This document shows positions 1-11,472 of a DNA stretch of 30,413 bases, piece by piece. Origin of the DNA: Conidiobolus incongruus B7586. Lineage: Eukaryota > Entomophthoromycota > Entomophthoromycetes > Entomophthorales > Conidiobolaceae. A model generated the notes under the pieces. The model did no database searches. It was not told the DNA's origin and saw nothing but the letters and a program-made list of their open reading frames with translations. The translations under genes and the position numbers were made by a program. The stretch covers positions 1 through 30,413 of the forward strand of contig JNEM01006284.1 of the NCBI GenBank assembly GCA_000697335.1. The letters are read 5' to 3'. Each line of letters begins with the position of its first letter. The stretch's first letter is position 1.

Positions 1-651
1 GGAAGGAATGACGCTCAGGACAGATATTTCCAAAAATTGCAAAAGTTGACTAATGGAGAAAGTAAGTTAGAATCGCCATGTAGTATTCAAGGCCATTTGG
101 AAACTCAATCCATTGACAGTCGCAATGTGACAATTGTAGGCAAAAGTAATTTCACTCAATGTATATCAGAAACTTATCAACTTCTCAACAAGCAGACTGA
201 GTGCTTCACTTCCAAATGTGCGATCAATGGTGAATTCATTTCGGATATTCCAGATAATATGGATTTGTATGCTGTGTCAACATTCTCCGAAACAGCTAAA
301 TTCTTTCAATGTAGTGGCAAAAAACCTCTTAAATGCTTGTTAGAATCCGCACAAAAGCAATGTAATTTGGGGGCTGACGATTATGTCAAAAATAACGCTA
401 AGTTCAAAAGCGATTGGGACTTTTGGAACTATTGCTTCAATGCCGCTTACATTGTCAACGTTTTGAAGGAGGGATACGGGATTGATATAGAACGCGAGTT
501 GATCTTTAGTAATGATGTTGATGGCGTTGATATTGGATGGACTTTGGGAGCTATGATTTACGAAGTGGGTCAACTCCTAGAGAAAGGTCAGTGCTGTGAC
601 AGGAATGGAGAATCTTCAAATTCAGAGTATCCCATCAAAAAATATAAATGA
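1..651 (+). CDS. GDA1/CD39-family nucleoside phosphatase (apyrase-like), 3' part
   Basis: The frame is already open at base 1, so the gene starts before the window; 216 C-terminal residues are visible. Family members hydrolyse nucleoside di- or triphosphates in the Golgi lumen, on the cell surface or outside the cell. Recognisable parts are GRNDAQDRYF at the extreme left, DLYAVSTF (visible residues about 88-95), the aromatic stretch NYCFNAAYIV (143-152) and DIGWTLGAM (177-185), which matches the last apyrase conserved region. Several cysteines (in CSIQGH, TECFTSKC, PLKC, KQCN, GQCC) suggest a disulfide-rich lumenal or secreted domain. The phosphate-binding regions near the N-terminus lie outside the window, so activity cannot be judged. 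The protein ends in a polar tail (YPIKKYK) with no C-terminal membrane helix, unlike CD39 itself. An AATAAA lies at 674-679, 23 bases after the stop. The family is confident; the substrate is not. Confidence 0.88.
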   Translation, partial: GRNDAQDRYFQKLQKLTNGESKLESPCSIQGHLETQSIDSRNVTIVGKSNFTQCISETYQLLNKQTECFTSKCAINGEFISDIPDNMDLYAVSTFSETAKFFQCSGKKPLKCLLESAQKQCNLGADDYVKNNAKFKSDWDFWNYCFNAAYIVNVLKEGYGIDIERELIFSNDVDGVDIGWTLGAMIYEVGQLLEKGQCCDRNGESSNSEYPIKKYK

Positions 652-1789
652 TCATTCATTTGTTTCATTTGAAAATAAATAATATCCATTGAATAACTAT
701 ATCTATATATTTTAAGAACCAAAGCAATATACAATTTTCACTTAATTTTAAAAAAGTTTACTAATTCTATCAATAATCATTCGTAAAATTTTTTCAAATT
801 TAACAAAAAAATTTTCAATTTGTCAAATATAAAATTTGCAATACAATTCAATAATTATTATATAATTTGTAAATTTTAGAATTAATAATATATTAAATTG
901 GATGTAAAATAATTTGTATACATAATAATTATTTACTCAAACTAAAAAAGTTTTAAAATTGAAATTATTAATTTCAAAAATTTACAAATTAACTTTTTTA
1001 ATATTAATATTTTTACTCAAATAAAAATATGAAAAAAATTTAAAATTATTCTTTTATAAAATTGTGCAATTTTAATTTTCTATAATCAATAATATAATAT
1101 AATATAAGAACAATAATTCAATTAAATAGCATTTTAAAAATCATTTGTATGAATTAACAAAAAATTTCAAATTAATTCTAATATATTTATTTTAATCAAT
1201 ATATCTAGTATATTTTTTAAAAAATTTTGCTAATTGTTTATAAATTATATTAATCAAATATTAAAAATATAAAAATCATCAAAATTAACTGATTAAATAA
1301 TTGTCAATTAAAAATTACGCGGAATATCAGCTCAATGTCAATATATCACAAATCATTCGCAATCCCTCATGTATACCTGTTTCCTGTTTTTTCAACCTCA
1401 TTCAAAGTTTGGGTATTAGAAATGAATATTTGCTTCATAATTTAAATTAATATTTGTTAATATAACTTAGGTGAAAATTTTCAAATATAAACCGGCAATT
1501 ACGGTGTCTAATGACTGAATTTTGAGTTGAAAAAAATTAAGCATATAATGAAATTTGGTTCTTTAAAATTATAATGTGAAATCAGTTATATTGTTTGGGA
1601 ACACTTGATTTGACTTTATTATCACAATAAAGTGCTCTTGTAAATATGAATATAAGTTGAAAGGGAAGAATGGTTGGGAATCTAGATAATTTATAATATG
1701 TATAGTATTAATAATTTGGGTTTATATTTTATGTTAATTTCTATTATTTTATTTGTTATCACTTTTACAAAGTAAGACTGTATTACACT
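652..1789. other. AT-rich intergenic stretch
   Basis: No gene is visible. The sequence is mostly A/T runs with dense stops in all frames. Bases 1315-1420 are slightly richer in G+C and may be a worn relic, but no protein or RNA family could be recognised in them. Confidence 0.7.
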
Positions 1790-2411
1790 AAGGAAACTGA
1801 AAACTCATCGCCATCAAAATATTCTAATATCATGGTAGTAAATCATTTCGATTTGGATGGTAACGTATCCGCTACTTGTACTTCATAATTTGATTTTTCC
1901 AATCTATTTGTCAACAACATTGATCAATGATCATCAAAGATAAAGCCAGCTTGCGCTGAGAGGATGAAATACTGTCCAAATGGGAAGCGCTATCCAAAGA
2001 AACATCCCAACAATTTGGTCAATCCATATAATTGCGCCCAGCCTGCTGATATGGGGTAACACTTTGTAATGTGACAATGATTCCAGTAGACATGAATGAT
2101 TACAACAGACCGAAGAGCCTCAGGTCCTAAGTGCAGAGTGTGCGAATGCTTTATCTATAATGGGGAGAAAGGTGATAAGCCATGTTGGGCACAACATCTA
2201 AGGTTTTTGGAACTGATGTGGATCTACTCCGAAACCGTTTAGAAGATAGTATTGGGCTATGTCGGAGCCCAAGCTGGTATCTTGATTCTTTGGCAAGTGT
2301 ACAAAACCTTGGTGCAGTTGAGCTCTTGTGACATGTTTGCATGCGAACGTACCCCCATACTTCGAGTTTGTTTGACAATTGTAACACGAATATTTGATGA
2401 ACACTGAAGTC
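1790..2411 (+). other. Probable 5' part of the P5B ATPase pseudogene
   Basis: This stretch has clearly higher G+C than the sequence on its left and runs directly into the recognisable ATPase relic. An ATG at 1832 opens a short frame, and a later fragment near 1960-2030 reads DEILSKWEALSKETSQQFGQ before a stop. Fungal P5B ATPases carry long, polar, poorly conserved N-terminal regions, so this would fit that part of the gene, but no residue-level match can be shown. The boundary at 2411/2412 looks like an old 3' splice site (ctttcag). Assignment to the ATPase is an inference from composition and adjacency. Confidence 0.4.
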
Positions 2412-5400
2412 TTTCAGGCCTAAATATTTGAAAATGATGAAACAGAATGACCTCTTTCCAATAAACGGTTATAAGAGTCATTTCTTGAGCAGTTTGGCTT
2501 TTTACACACTATGCTTGACAGCAATTTTTTTTCATTATTTATCAAAATGATTGTACTAAACTACTACGCCGTATTACAGGCTTTCAGTTCGGTGCGTTCA
2601 AAGGTTCGTGAACATTATCGTCCATCACAATGATAGCCATCTGGATATGTACCATAATGTGGATGATTGCCCTAAATATCGTCAGAGCACCCGCTTGAAA
2701 CTATTTACGCGTTAAGATCAACCATTCAAAGCGGATTACATTCAAACTAAAAAACCTAGATTGCCAACCATTCTCAATGAGAACCGGATTACGAAGCTGG
2801 CGAGATTTATTCAAAATCCAAGGCGTATTCTGAAGCGAGCTGCTGGCCGAGACAAATTTATCATAACTGAAAGGCTTTATAGGACACAAACAGGAAGAGT
2901 TTATTACATTTATCATTGTATTCGTCTCGTTAATTAAGAAAAATCGAGATTCTTTGCACCCCACCAATTCCATCTCGGCACTGGGTACGAAGATTTCGTA
3001 CATCTTGACAAAGGAATATCAGTTGAGAAAGCGAATCGCCATCTCGAGTCAAATTGCTCCAACCTCATCTCTGTCAATATCGACTCCCTACCAAAGGGAT
3101 TGGAACTAGAGCTCACGGGGTTCTTCTACGCCTACAAATTCATTCTCTTAATCATCCTATTCTATTTGGATTAGTACATCATTGCATTCTTAGCAACTGG
3201 GATGATCATTCCTGTCTTGGTCAAAATCATCACTAAGCAAAGCTCCGAATTTCGAGTGAAAACCATGGCAGAGCAAACCATACATGTCAAAGTCCTGCGG
3301 GATGGTCGCTGGCTCGAGTGCTGCAAAGATAATCTAGTCTCCCATGACATTATCGGCTTTTTGGACAAAGGAATATTAAGATGTGGCTATGTCCTACTAT
3401 CCGGACGTGGCATAGTGGATGAAAATTCCCTGACGGGAGAACCTTTGCCAATTAAGAAGTTTCCGTTGCCGTCGAACCATATCAACTTCGACGCAATTCC
3501 ACATTCAAAAATTGATACTTTGTTTGACAGGACTAAAGACGTTCAGATTGTTCCAGAACCTGGAGAATCTTATTTCAAAACATCGGTCTTGAAGACTTGT
3601 AGATCAACAGACAAGGGAAGATTGACTTACTTGATTTTTATTCTCAGCCTACTTCCTTCATATTTCACGAAGAGCTCAAAGTTGACAATGTGATATTAGT
3701 CCTTTGAGATTTTTATCTTGTTCGGATTTGGCTTCTGGTTCATGGGTCAAGGACTCCAAATCACTTGGTTCTATAGTATGTTCGCAATTGCTGGTGTCAT
3801 CAACCCCATACTTCCAGTAGCTCCCATCACCGGTCAGAGCGTAGCTGCAAAAAGACTTTGCGTTCGCAGAGTCTTCTGTGTGGGTTATCCTCGTATATTA
3901 GTTGCCCGCAAAGTAGAATTATTTTATTTCGACGAAACCAAAACCCTAACCAAGGACAGATTCGATTTCTTTGGAAGTTAACCTATAGTCCTCATTGGTC
4001 AAAGCGGCAAACTCGGAAAAATCAGATGCGAAGAAATTCTCTCTGGAATATTGGCTCAGCATCGCGAGTTGTCACTTTCTTAAAAGTATCAACTGCATCC
4101 TCATAGGAAATCCTATTGATAATGAAATCTTTAAATTTATTGATTGGCATCTCGACAATTCTGAGCAGACAAGTTATCTGGGCACAATTAGGTCTAGATC
4201 TGGAAGAGTTGATCAAATCATTCATCGATTCCAGCTCGTACATGCGAGTGCTTCCATGTCTGTGACAGTGCTCGACGCTACCACTGGTCACGCACATGTA
4301 TTTGTGAAAGGATCTTTCAAAAGTCCGAAAGAGTTGTGCAAATCATGTATATTTCCAGTGAATTTTGATAAATACAATGTGAATCTGGTAACTCTTTGCT
4401 GCTAAGTTTTAGATTTTGGAAAGGAAGAACTCGGCAAAATTTCAATTGAAAGAGTGAAAGAAACATCAAAAAAATCATCTCAGGTCCTATATTAATCTTA
4501 TTGAGTTGATCATTTTTACCAATGTGTTGAAGCCTAATACAAGGGATGCTAAAACTGAGCTCAAGTCGGGAAGCATTCGTACCATAATGGTTACTGGAGA
4601 CATTGCACTAACCGGAGTTTACATCGCCAAGGAATGTGATATGATAAACTACCATATCAAAGTATTTTTGGGTGACGTCAATGAATTCGGAAAAGATATT
4701 GAATGAAAGGATTTCGATTCTAAACTAGGATTCGAATATACACGACTGGAGGGATTTCTTTCCAATTTGCAAATTCTTCTAATGAAGAAAGGCCTATTGA
4801 ACTCGCAGTCACTGGTAAAGTGTTTAACATTCTTTTTTCGAGAATGATGCTTTACAAATTATTATTGCAAATCAATGACTTTGCTAGAATGACTCCTGTA
4901 GATAAAGTTTGTTACGTCGAATTGTATATCGAACGTGGTATTACAGCGATGTGTGGCAATGGTGGTAACGATTGTGGTGCTTTGCGTGTAGCTCACGTAG
5001 ATCCTGCACTCTGTGGTGCGGAAGCTTCCATTGTGTCTCCATATAGTAATAGTAATAGATCAGTCAATTAACGCGCCGAACATCCGTCAAAAGAAGTGTA
5101 TACTCACAACCGCTTCCTCTAGCTACAAATACGTAATAATGGATAGTGGAATTCATGTAGTTCTCAGATTTTTGTTCTCTATTGCAATATTATATTTTCC
5201 CTAGGTATTTATATTATTTTGGATAGTATAACCACTATTTTTCTGACATATACATTGACTCGAAGTTCTTCCCTCAATCTTTCTAAATATCGACCCAAAA
5301 CTTGATTTCTTGAATTGGAAGCTTTGGCATCTACCATTGCTATAATTGGCTTGAATATAATCTTCCTCTGAGGTGCTTGGAAATATATGTCCAGACAACC

Positions 5401-5875
5401 ATTCCACGCATGTAACGAGTTCGACGCATCAGCTGTAGGTATGTTCAAATGGAAACTACGTGGAGATAATTACGAATCACAATTGGGTGCTTTCCTAATA
5501 ATGTCCTAATTTATCACAATTTTGTTCATTTACAACTCGGAGTCTCTGCTTATAGAAGTTTTAGTACAGGAACAAACTTCACATGTTATTTTGGGCCACA
5601 ATCTTCATTTTTCTAAGTTTTTTCTTGCTACTCGATCTCAATAAACTTGGATTTTTAATGTGACTCAATTGTGGGGACAAGCCAATTATTAAGATATTGA
5701 GATACGCTGTCCCAAGTGTGGATTACTCCAGTTGAAATTTTCCTCAAGCACACGCTGTCATGCCCAAGTACTTTTGATGGGGTTTATAGACTATTTGTAT
5801 AAGCAATACAGTGCCAACTATTATTTGGAAGAGTCAAATTGTATTAGGCATTTGTTGAAGTTAATCGATACATAA
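2412..5875 (+). pseudogene. Decayed P5B-type cation-transporting ATPase (ATP13A/Ypk9-like)
   Basis: P5B ATPases pump polyamines or cations across endolysosomal or vacuolar membranes. Fragments appear in the family's order but in changing frames. They are an N-terminal membrane hairpin (INGYKSHFLSSLAFYTL, from about 2461), the pre-actuator segment GYEDFVHLDKGISVEKANRH, the actuator loop with VDENSLTGEPLPIKK (about 3415-3460), QSVAAKRLCVRRVFC before the phosphorylation site, RTIMVTGDIALTGVYIAKEC in the P domain (about 4580-4640), and MCGNGGNDCGALRVAHVDP followed by EASIVSPY (about 4950-5045). The last is the P5B-type hinge. Weaker C-terminal membrane pieces run to a stop at 5873-5875. The phosphorylation motif DKTGT reads DETKT, PPALP is lost, and CGDGAND reads CGNGGND; in-frame stops and frameshifts recur throughout. 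A working pump cannot be made. The relic has no transposon signature and is best read as a dead host gene, perhaps a surplus paralog. Confidence 0.9.
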
Positions 5876-8135
5876 ATTTTGAAAAAAATTCCAAACTTAA
5901 ATATTAAATTATCTTTTAAAAAAATAAATTGCTAATTATCGCATATTTCAAATTTTATGGTCATAACTAAAACTCAGATTAGCTGATGTGGATTTTCATT
6001 TAATTTCCACAACTATATTCTAAATAATTATCTATTCAAAACAAAAGCAAAATATAATATTATATAATAAATTTTGGAATTAATTTTATTTCATAAAAAT
6101 TGTATTATATACACCAATTACGATCTTAGATTTATAATTCTCTATTATTATAGTACAATCTCAAAAAATTTGTTATATAATTCTGAAATAAATGTTATAC
6201 AATTAAATGATTAATTCTTAATTATTAAATATTGATTGGTATTAATATAAATAAACATCCATCATATACATTATTCTAAATGTTGAGCAATAAATGTGAT
6301 TATAATAAAAATAATAAATTTAAAATATAAAAATTTTGACAAATTGTTTTAAATTAGTATTATTATTATCATCATATTAATGTTTTTCTAGTTTATTCTA
6401 TGTTTGGTATTATTGAATTATATATTGCAGTGAATAAAATATAATATTATAGTTTTAGTTTAATGGACAATTATTCCAATTTAATATATTTTCGGTTAAT
6501 ATCAAAGGATTTCAGCCATTGCATTATTCACAAAATATTTGTTTTATTCAATAGTTTTATATATGAATAATATTTTTAAAGTAAATATTCAATATCTCAA
6601 TAATTGAAAAATAGGAGATGAATAATATATATATATATATATATATAAATTATATAAAGTCTCAATATAAATAAACGAGAATGTATGTGAAAATATTTAA
6701 AAAATGATTTTTCATAGTTCAAATAAGACATTATCTATAATTTAGTTAATAGTAAAGCTTTGAAAGTATTTTTCTATTGATGAGTATTAAAATAACTAAG
6801 TTCAATATAAAGTTTATATAATATTATCAGGTTTAAACATTTGAAAATATTAAATATAACACTAAAAATCTTTTCAACTTTTATAACCCTAAAATTGTTG
6901 ATAAATAATAGAGCGTAGCATATTTAAAGCATCTTAAAGGATTTCACAATCTGCAATTTATATCAATTAAAGTATGACAAATTTACACCTTATACCTCCA
7001 AAATAATGCAAACATAAATATTTTTGTAAATGCTGATATGGTAAGGAAATTTATAAATGTTGTTTAGGATGATTGAAAATATTGAATGACATATATTGAA
7101 ATATGAATATTATTCTCCAGTTCTCCATTAAACTAAAAAGATAAATTCTACCAATAAAGAATTGTGAAAATTGCCAAAATTGGATATTTTTTCAAAATGG
7201 TTGAAAAGAAATTGTCCAGTTTATAATTTTTTGTAAAGAATTCATTCAATCAGAACAAACTAAAAAATGGAAATTGTTACAAATTTGATATTAACTAATA
7301 TTATGAATAAATATACTAACAGAATATAACAAGTTTGAGCTAAACCCTAACTCTTGAATTAATAAATATCGATAAATAATACTAATTTAAAAGATGATAA
7401 GCTATTCAATTTGAACAAATATTCTATTTTATCAAGGAGTTTCTCTCGGAAAATAGAAATCCATTTAACAAGATTATTTCGGTTTTAGATTTCATTGGCT
7501 GGATTATCCGAGTTTAATATTGCGAAAGATTAAATGGATTGTTAAAGTTTGGATCTTTGAATTTATAATTTTTTTTGAAAAAAGAGTGTTCTTATTATTT
7601 TTAATAATTTATTTCATAATTCCTTTTTAAATTAAATATCTGATCATTTTCAATCTGTATCAAAATAGTATATCTATAGATAAAATCTCCAATCATCAAA
7701 AATTTATATTTATATATATATATAAATATTGAGTTAATATAATTTATTATTTTTTTAAAAAAATATTATTCAAGTTTTTTAAATCTAAAATATTTGAATA
7801 AAAATAAATTTATGAAATGTAGTTTTTTTATTTACATTTACATGCATTTAAAATATTATCATTATATCTGATTCAATCATATAATCATCACCAAATTAAA
7901 CTGGTAAAATTAAAATGTTATCTGTTTAATTACAATCCATCAAAAATATGTATTCAAGTGAAATTTGGAATAATTCAATATACTATAAATACTCATTGAG
8001 TCACTATTTATCATTAGAATTTTTATTCTAAATCAATAACTATCTTTTGATAGTTTTTTTTAATATTTTTTGGAATAATATTACAATAATTATATAAAAA
8101 AGAAAGTAATATAATAATAATAATTATAATTTAAT
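5876..8135. other. Long AT-rich intergenic region
   Basis: About 2.3 kb without a recognisable gene. It holds an alternating AT run at 6625-6647, an 11-bp inverted repeat (AATCCATTTAA at 7458-7468 with its complement at 7530-7540) inside a slightly GC-richer patch at 7430-7560, and a TATAAATAC-like site near 7984, about 150 bases before the desaturase start. The right end must contain the desaturase promoter. No RNA gene was found. Confidence 0.65.
6625..6647. repeat. Alternating AT microsatellite
   Basis: A 23-base uninterrupted alternating A/T run in AT-rich intergenic DNA. It is a simple sequence repeat likely to vary in length; no function is implied. Confidence 0.9.
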
Positions 8136-9597
8136 ATGGCTCCACGTGTTCCTTTACAGAATGTTAATCATCAACCTATTAATGGTAACCATTATTTTTC
8201 AATCATAAATAATTTTTTTAACCCTATAGTGGCTTATAGGTGGTGTTAAGATATTCAGACGCAGTGAAATCAATACACATACTAGTGCTAAAGAAATTTT
8301 AACCAGTAAAGTGTATACTCCCGTTTATACCATTATCGATAACAAAGTTTATGATGTCCGCGACTTCGTATTGGATCATCCAGGAGGTCCCATCATTTTG
8401 ACTCATGTAGGAAGAGATGGTACCGATGCGTTCCACGCTTTCCATCCTGATTCCTCTTGGGAAACTTTGGCCAACTACTACGTTGGTGATATTCATCCAG
8501 ACGATCATATCAATCAAGATTCCAAATCCTTCTTAGCTGATATTAGGAAATTGAAAGATAAATACACCAAATTAGGTTATTTTGAAGCTGATTTAGGCTA
8601 TTATACTTACAAAGGATTGTCAATTTTGAGTATTTTCGCCCTTTCATTCACTATCCTCTACAATTTTAATACCAGCTGGTTGGCTGTCATTGCTTCCGCT
8701 ATGCTCCTCGGTTTATTTTGGCAGCAATGTGGCTGGCTATCTCATGATTTCCTTCATCACCAAGTCATGCGTGATAGAAATATTAACAACCTCATCGGTG
8801 GTCTTTTCTTTGGTGCTATTTGTCAAGGATTTTCCATGTCTTGGTGGAAAGATAAACACAATACTCATCATGCCTCCCCTAACGTTTATAATGAAGATCC
8901 TGATATTGATACTCATCCATTTTTAGCTTGGTCTGAACAAGCTATGGAACTTTATGCCGATTTGAATGACCAGGAAATGTCCACTCATATGAAGAAGTTT
9001 ATGCTCCAAAACCAAGCCATCATATACTTCCCTCTCTTAACATTCGCTAGATTGTCATGGAATACTTATAGTTTGTGGTTTGCTTTCTCAAGAGGTACTC
9101 TTGGTAATCCCAACAAAATCCCCGTCAATATTGAATTCAGCGAAAAGGCTGCTTTACTCACTCACTGGTTCATCGTCTTCTCTATCACTTTCCTCGTTCC
9201 TTCTACCTGGCTCCAATCCTTCGTTTTCTTCGTTCTCTGCCAAGCCACCTGTGGTGTCCTCCTTGCATCCGTGTTCTCCCTCAACCACAATGGCATGGCT
9301 GTCATCTCATCCAAGGAAGCCGATGAAATGGACTTTTACACCAAGCAAGTAATTACTGGACGTGATGTCACACCATCCCACTTCATCCAATGGTTCTGTG
9401 GTGGTCTCAACTATCAAATCGAGCACCATTTATTCCCTGCCCTCCCCAGACATTCCTTACCCAAAGTACAAAAAGAAGTTGAAGAGTTGTGCAAAAAATA
9501 CAACGTACCTTACCACATGACCGGCTTCATATCCGGTACCAAAGAAGTCTTAGATAGACTACAAAAAATTGCTTCTAATATCAATGAGCAACTATGA
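8136..9597 (+). CDS. Delta-6-type front-end fatty acid desaturase, cytochrome b5 fusion (join 8136-8184, 8240-9597)
   Basis: It introduces a double bond between an existing one and the carboxyl end of linoleic or alpha-linolenic acid, giving gamma-linolenic or stearidonic acid, at the ER membrane. The protein is 468 aa. A 49-base first exon (MAPRVPLQNVNHQPIN) is joined across a 55-base intron (8185-8239, GT-AG) to exon 2, which completes a glycine codon and continues GVKIFRRSEIN. A nearer AG at 8228-8229 would lead at once to a stop, which supports the chosen acceptor. The N-terminal cytochrome b5 domain carries DHPGGP (heme box, residues 62-67). The three histidine boxes are intact: HDFLHH (185-190), HNTHH (223-227) and QIEHH (409-413); the Gln in the last is the front-end hallmark. 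The segment IIDNKVYDVRDFVLDHPGG and the general layout closely recall Mortierella delta-6 desaturases. Delta-5 or sphingolipid delta-8 activity cannot be excluded. AATAAA lies at 9631-9636. Confidence 0.95.
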
Positions 9598-10578
9598 ACA
9601 TTTTTTAGATATTAATTATTATTCCAACTAAATAAAATAATTTTGTTTAATTGATTTAAAAAAACAATTAAATACAATTCATCAATGTTTAATCATTAAA
9701 TAATATACTGTATTATAAATTTAAATCAAAATCTTTCAACACTAATTATATATATTATATTTTAACTATTCAATTCAAGGCTAGGTTTTGTCTACATATT
9801 TATAAAACAAATTTTAATCAACTCAAATTGAATAATATAAAAGATTATTTTAGTAATTTTTCCTAAGTTTTACAATAAAATTCAAAATTCTCATAGTGAT
9901 TTAATATAGATAAGATGAATAATATTTTTTAAATTAGTAATAAATTGAATAAACGATTATTTTTTTTCAAATATTAGATTAGGTTGAAGTAATTGTTACT
10001 CTGTATCTAAAGAACATTATAAACTTAAATCATTTCTGAATATCCCATTTTCCAATATAATCATGATGTAATTAGTTTTAAATGTGATATTAACGTTTAA
10101 CTTCTCATCAACAAGTCGTCGATTTAATAAGTATTTATTAAGAACAAAAGTCAATATAACCTAATAAAAATTCAGAATTTTATTGAGAAAATTTAGAATA
10201 GTTTTTAACTTGAATTATTAATGTTTATCTCATAATTGCTTTAATGAAAATCAAGTACTCTTAGATTTAGGCAATATATATTGACAATAATTCCTTTATC
10301 CAATTTCAAATTTGTGAATTTATTGATTATATCCTTTTGTGTGGGATGATTCAGAATTTGAATATATATATTGCAAATGTGAAAAATCATGATGTTTCAT
10401 TGAAATAAATATATGATAAATAAAATGTGGGTATTATCATTATAAAAACATGCAGAATATTGATATATGAGTAATTAGAATAAAAAATATTTCTCAGTGG
10501 TAGGGAAAATAAAAAAATTGAGTGATGAGTGAAAATTTTTATAATTTAGTTTTCAATTGGATAAAATGTGAATAGGAT
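9598..10578. other. AT-rich intergenic region between desaturase and tRNA-Leu
   Basis: About 1 kb with no gene seen on either strand. Apart from the desaturase polyadenylation signal at 9631-9636, only A/T-rich sequence with frequent stops is present. Confidence 0.7.
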
Positions 10579-10661
10579 GGCAATGTGGCCGAGTTGGTCT
10601 AAGGCGCCGCACTCAAGTTGCGGTCTCGTAAGAGGCATGAGTTCGAATCTCATCGTTGTCA
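10579..10661 (+). tRNA. tRNA-Leu (anticodon CAA)
   Basis: A complete class II tRNA of 83 bases decoding UUG. The acceptor strand GGCAATG (10579-10585) pairs with CGTTGTC (10654-10660), with A as discriminator base. The D stem is GCC/GGC. The anticodon stem CCGCA/TGCGG encloses loop CTCAAGT with anticodon CAA at 10614-10616. The long variable arm, typical of Leu, is followed by T stem ATGAG/CTCAT with loop TTCGAAT. Box A (TGGCCGAGTTGG, 10586-10597) and box B (GTTCGAATC) are good RNA polymerase III promoter elements. No intron is present in the anticodon loop, unlike many fungal tRNA-Leu(CAA) genes. Confidence 0.97.
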
Positions 10662-10668
10662 ATGAATA

Positions 10669-10674
10669 TTTTTT
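10669..10674 (+). terminator. RNA polymerase III T-run terminator of tRNA-Leu
   Basis: Six consecutive T residues begin 8 bases after the tRNA discriminator base, the normal distance and length for a pol III stop signal. Confidence 0.8.
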
Positions 10675-11472
10675 CGATATTTAATATATATATATTTTTA
10701 CAAATTAACGCTATATCAAAATGAAAAATTTATTAGATTCATAATATTTTTACTTTTTCACTTCTTTTATCATTATTCTTATTTAAATATATTTAAGTGT
10801 AGTTCACTTTTCTCAATATATAAATTTATCAAAATCATTACTCTAAATTAACAATTATAAAATTGTAAACAAAATACTATGAATTGGTTTTTGTATTATT
10901 AGGTACAATACCTTATATATCAAATTTTTGAAAGCCATAATTGATATATTTTAGCTTTTGATATTAATAAGTTGCAAAATTAAAACTTACTAATAATTAT
11001 TACATGCATTATTTAACTATCCAAATTATTTAATAAAATAATTTTTATTATTAAATAGTTTATACCAACATATATATATATATATAAGAATACCTATCAA
11101 ACCAATTGTGAGTTATAAGTTATTTTCATTCGTAATGAATTAGCTTATATTAATATATATATATAAGATATAAAACCCAAAATAATGAAATTGACCTAAA
11201 TATTCATCTAATAATATTCATTAAAAAAATTTTTCAATTTAATTGAATAGTGGTTGAAAGAAATCCCATAAATATTAAAATCTTACAATAATATATATAA
11301 ATCAAAACTATGAAAAAGAACCAAAAATATAAAGATTTTAATTTTATTAAATTAAAAAATTATCAAATTATTTAATATAGACAATTTTATATAACTTTTT
11401 ATTATTAGATCTTATTTTGATAATATTTATATCTTGACTTTTGTAAATTAATAGATTAAAATTTTCAAAAGC
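10675..11472. other. AT-rich intergenic region upstream of UTP5
   Basis: About 800 bases with no gene visible. It includes short alternating AT runs near 11071-11088 and 11155-11165. The promoter of the downstream gene must lie in its right part, but no distinct element can be singled out in such AT-rich sequence. Confidence 0.65.

Noticed and set aside
37-651. Treating the TTG at 37 as the start of the phosphatase gene
   Set aside because: The frame is open back to base 1 and reads conserved family residues there, so the gene is simply cut by the window edge.
2151-2481. Overlapping minus-strand frames upstream of the ATPase relic
   Set aside because: They have no recognisable motif and lie opposite sequence that continues into the plus-strand ATPase relic, so they are shadows.
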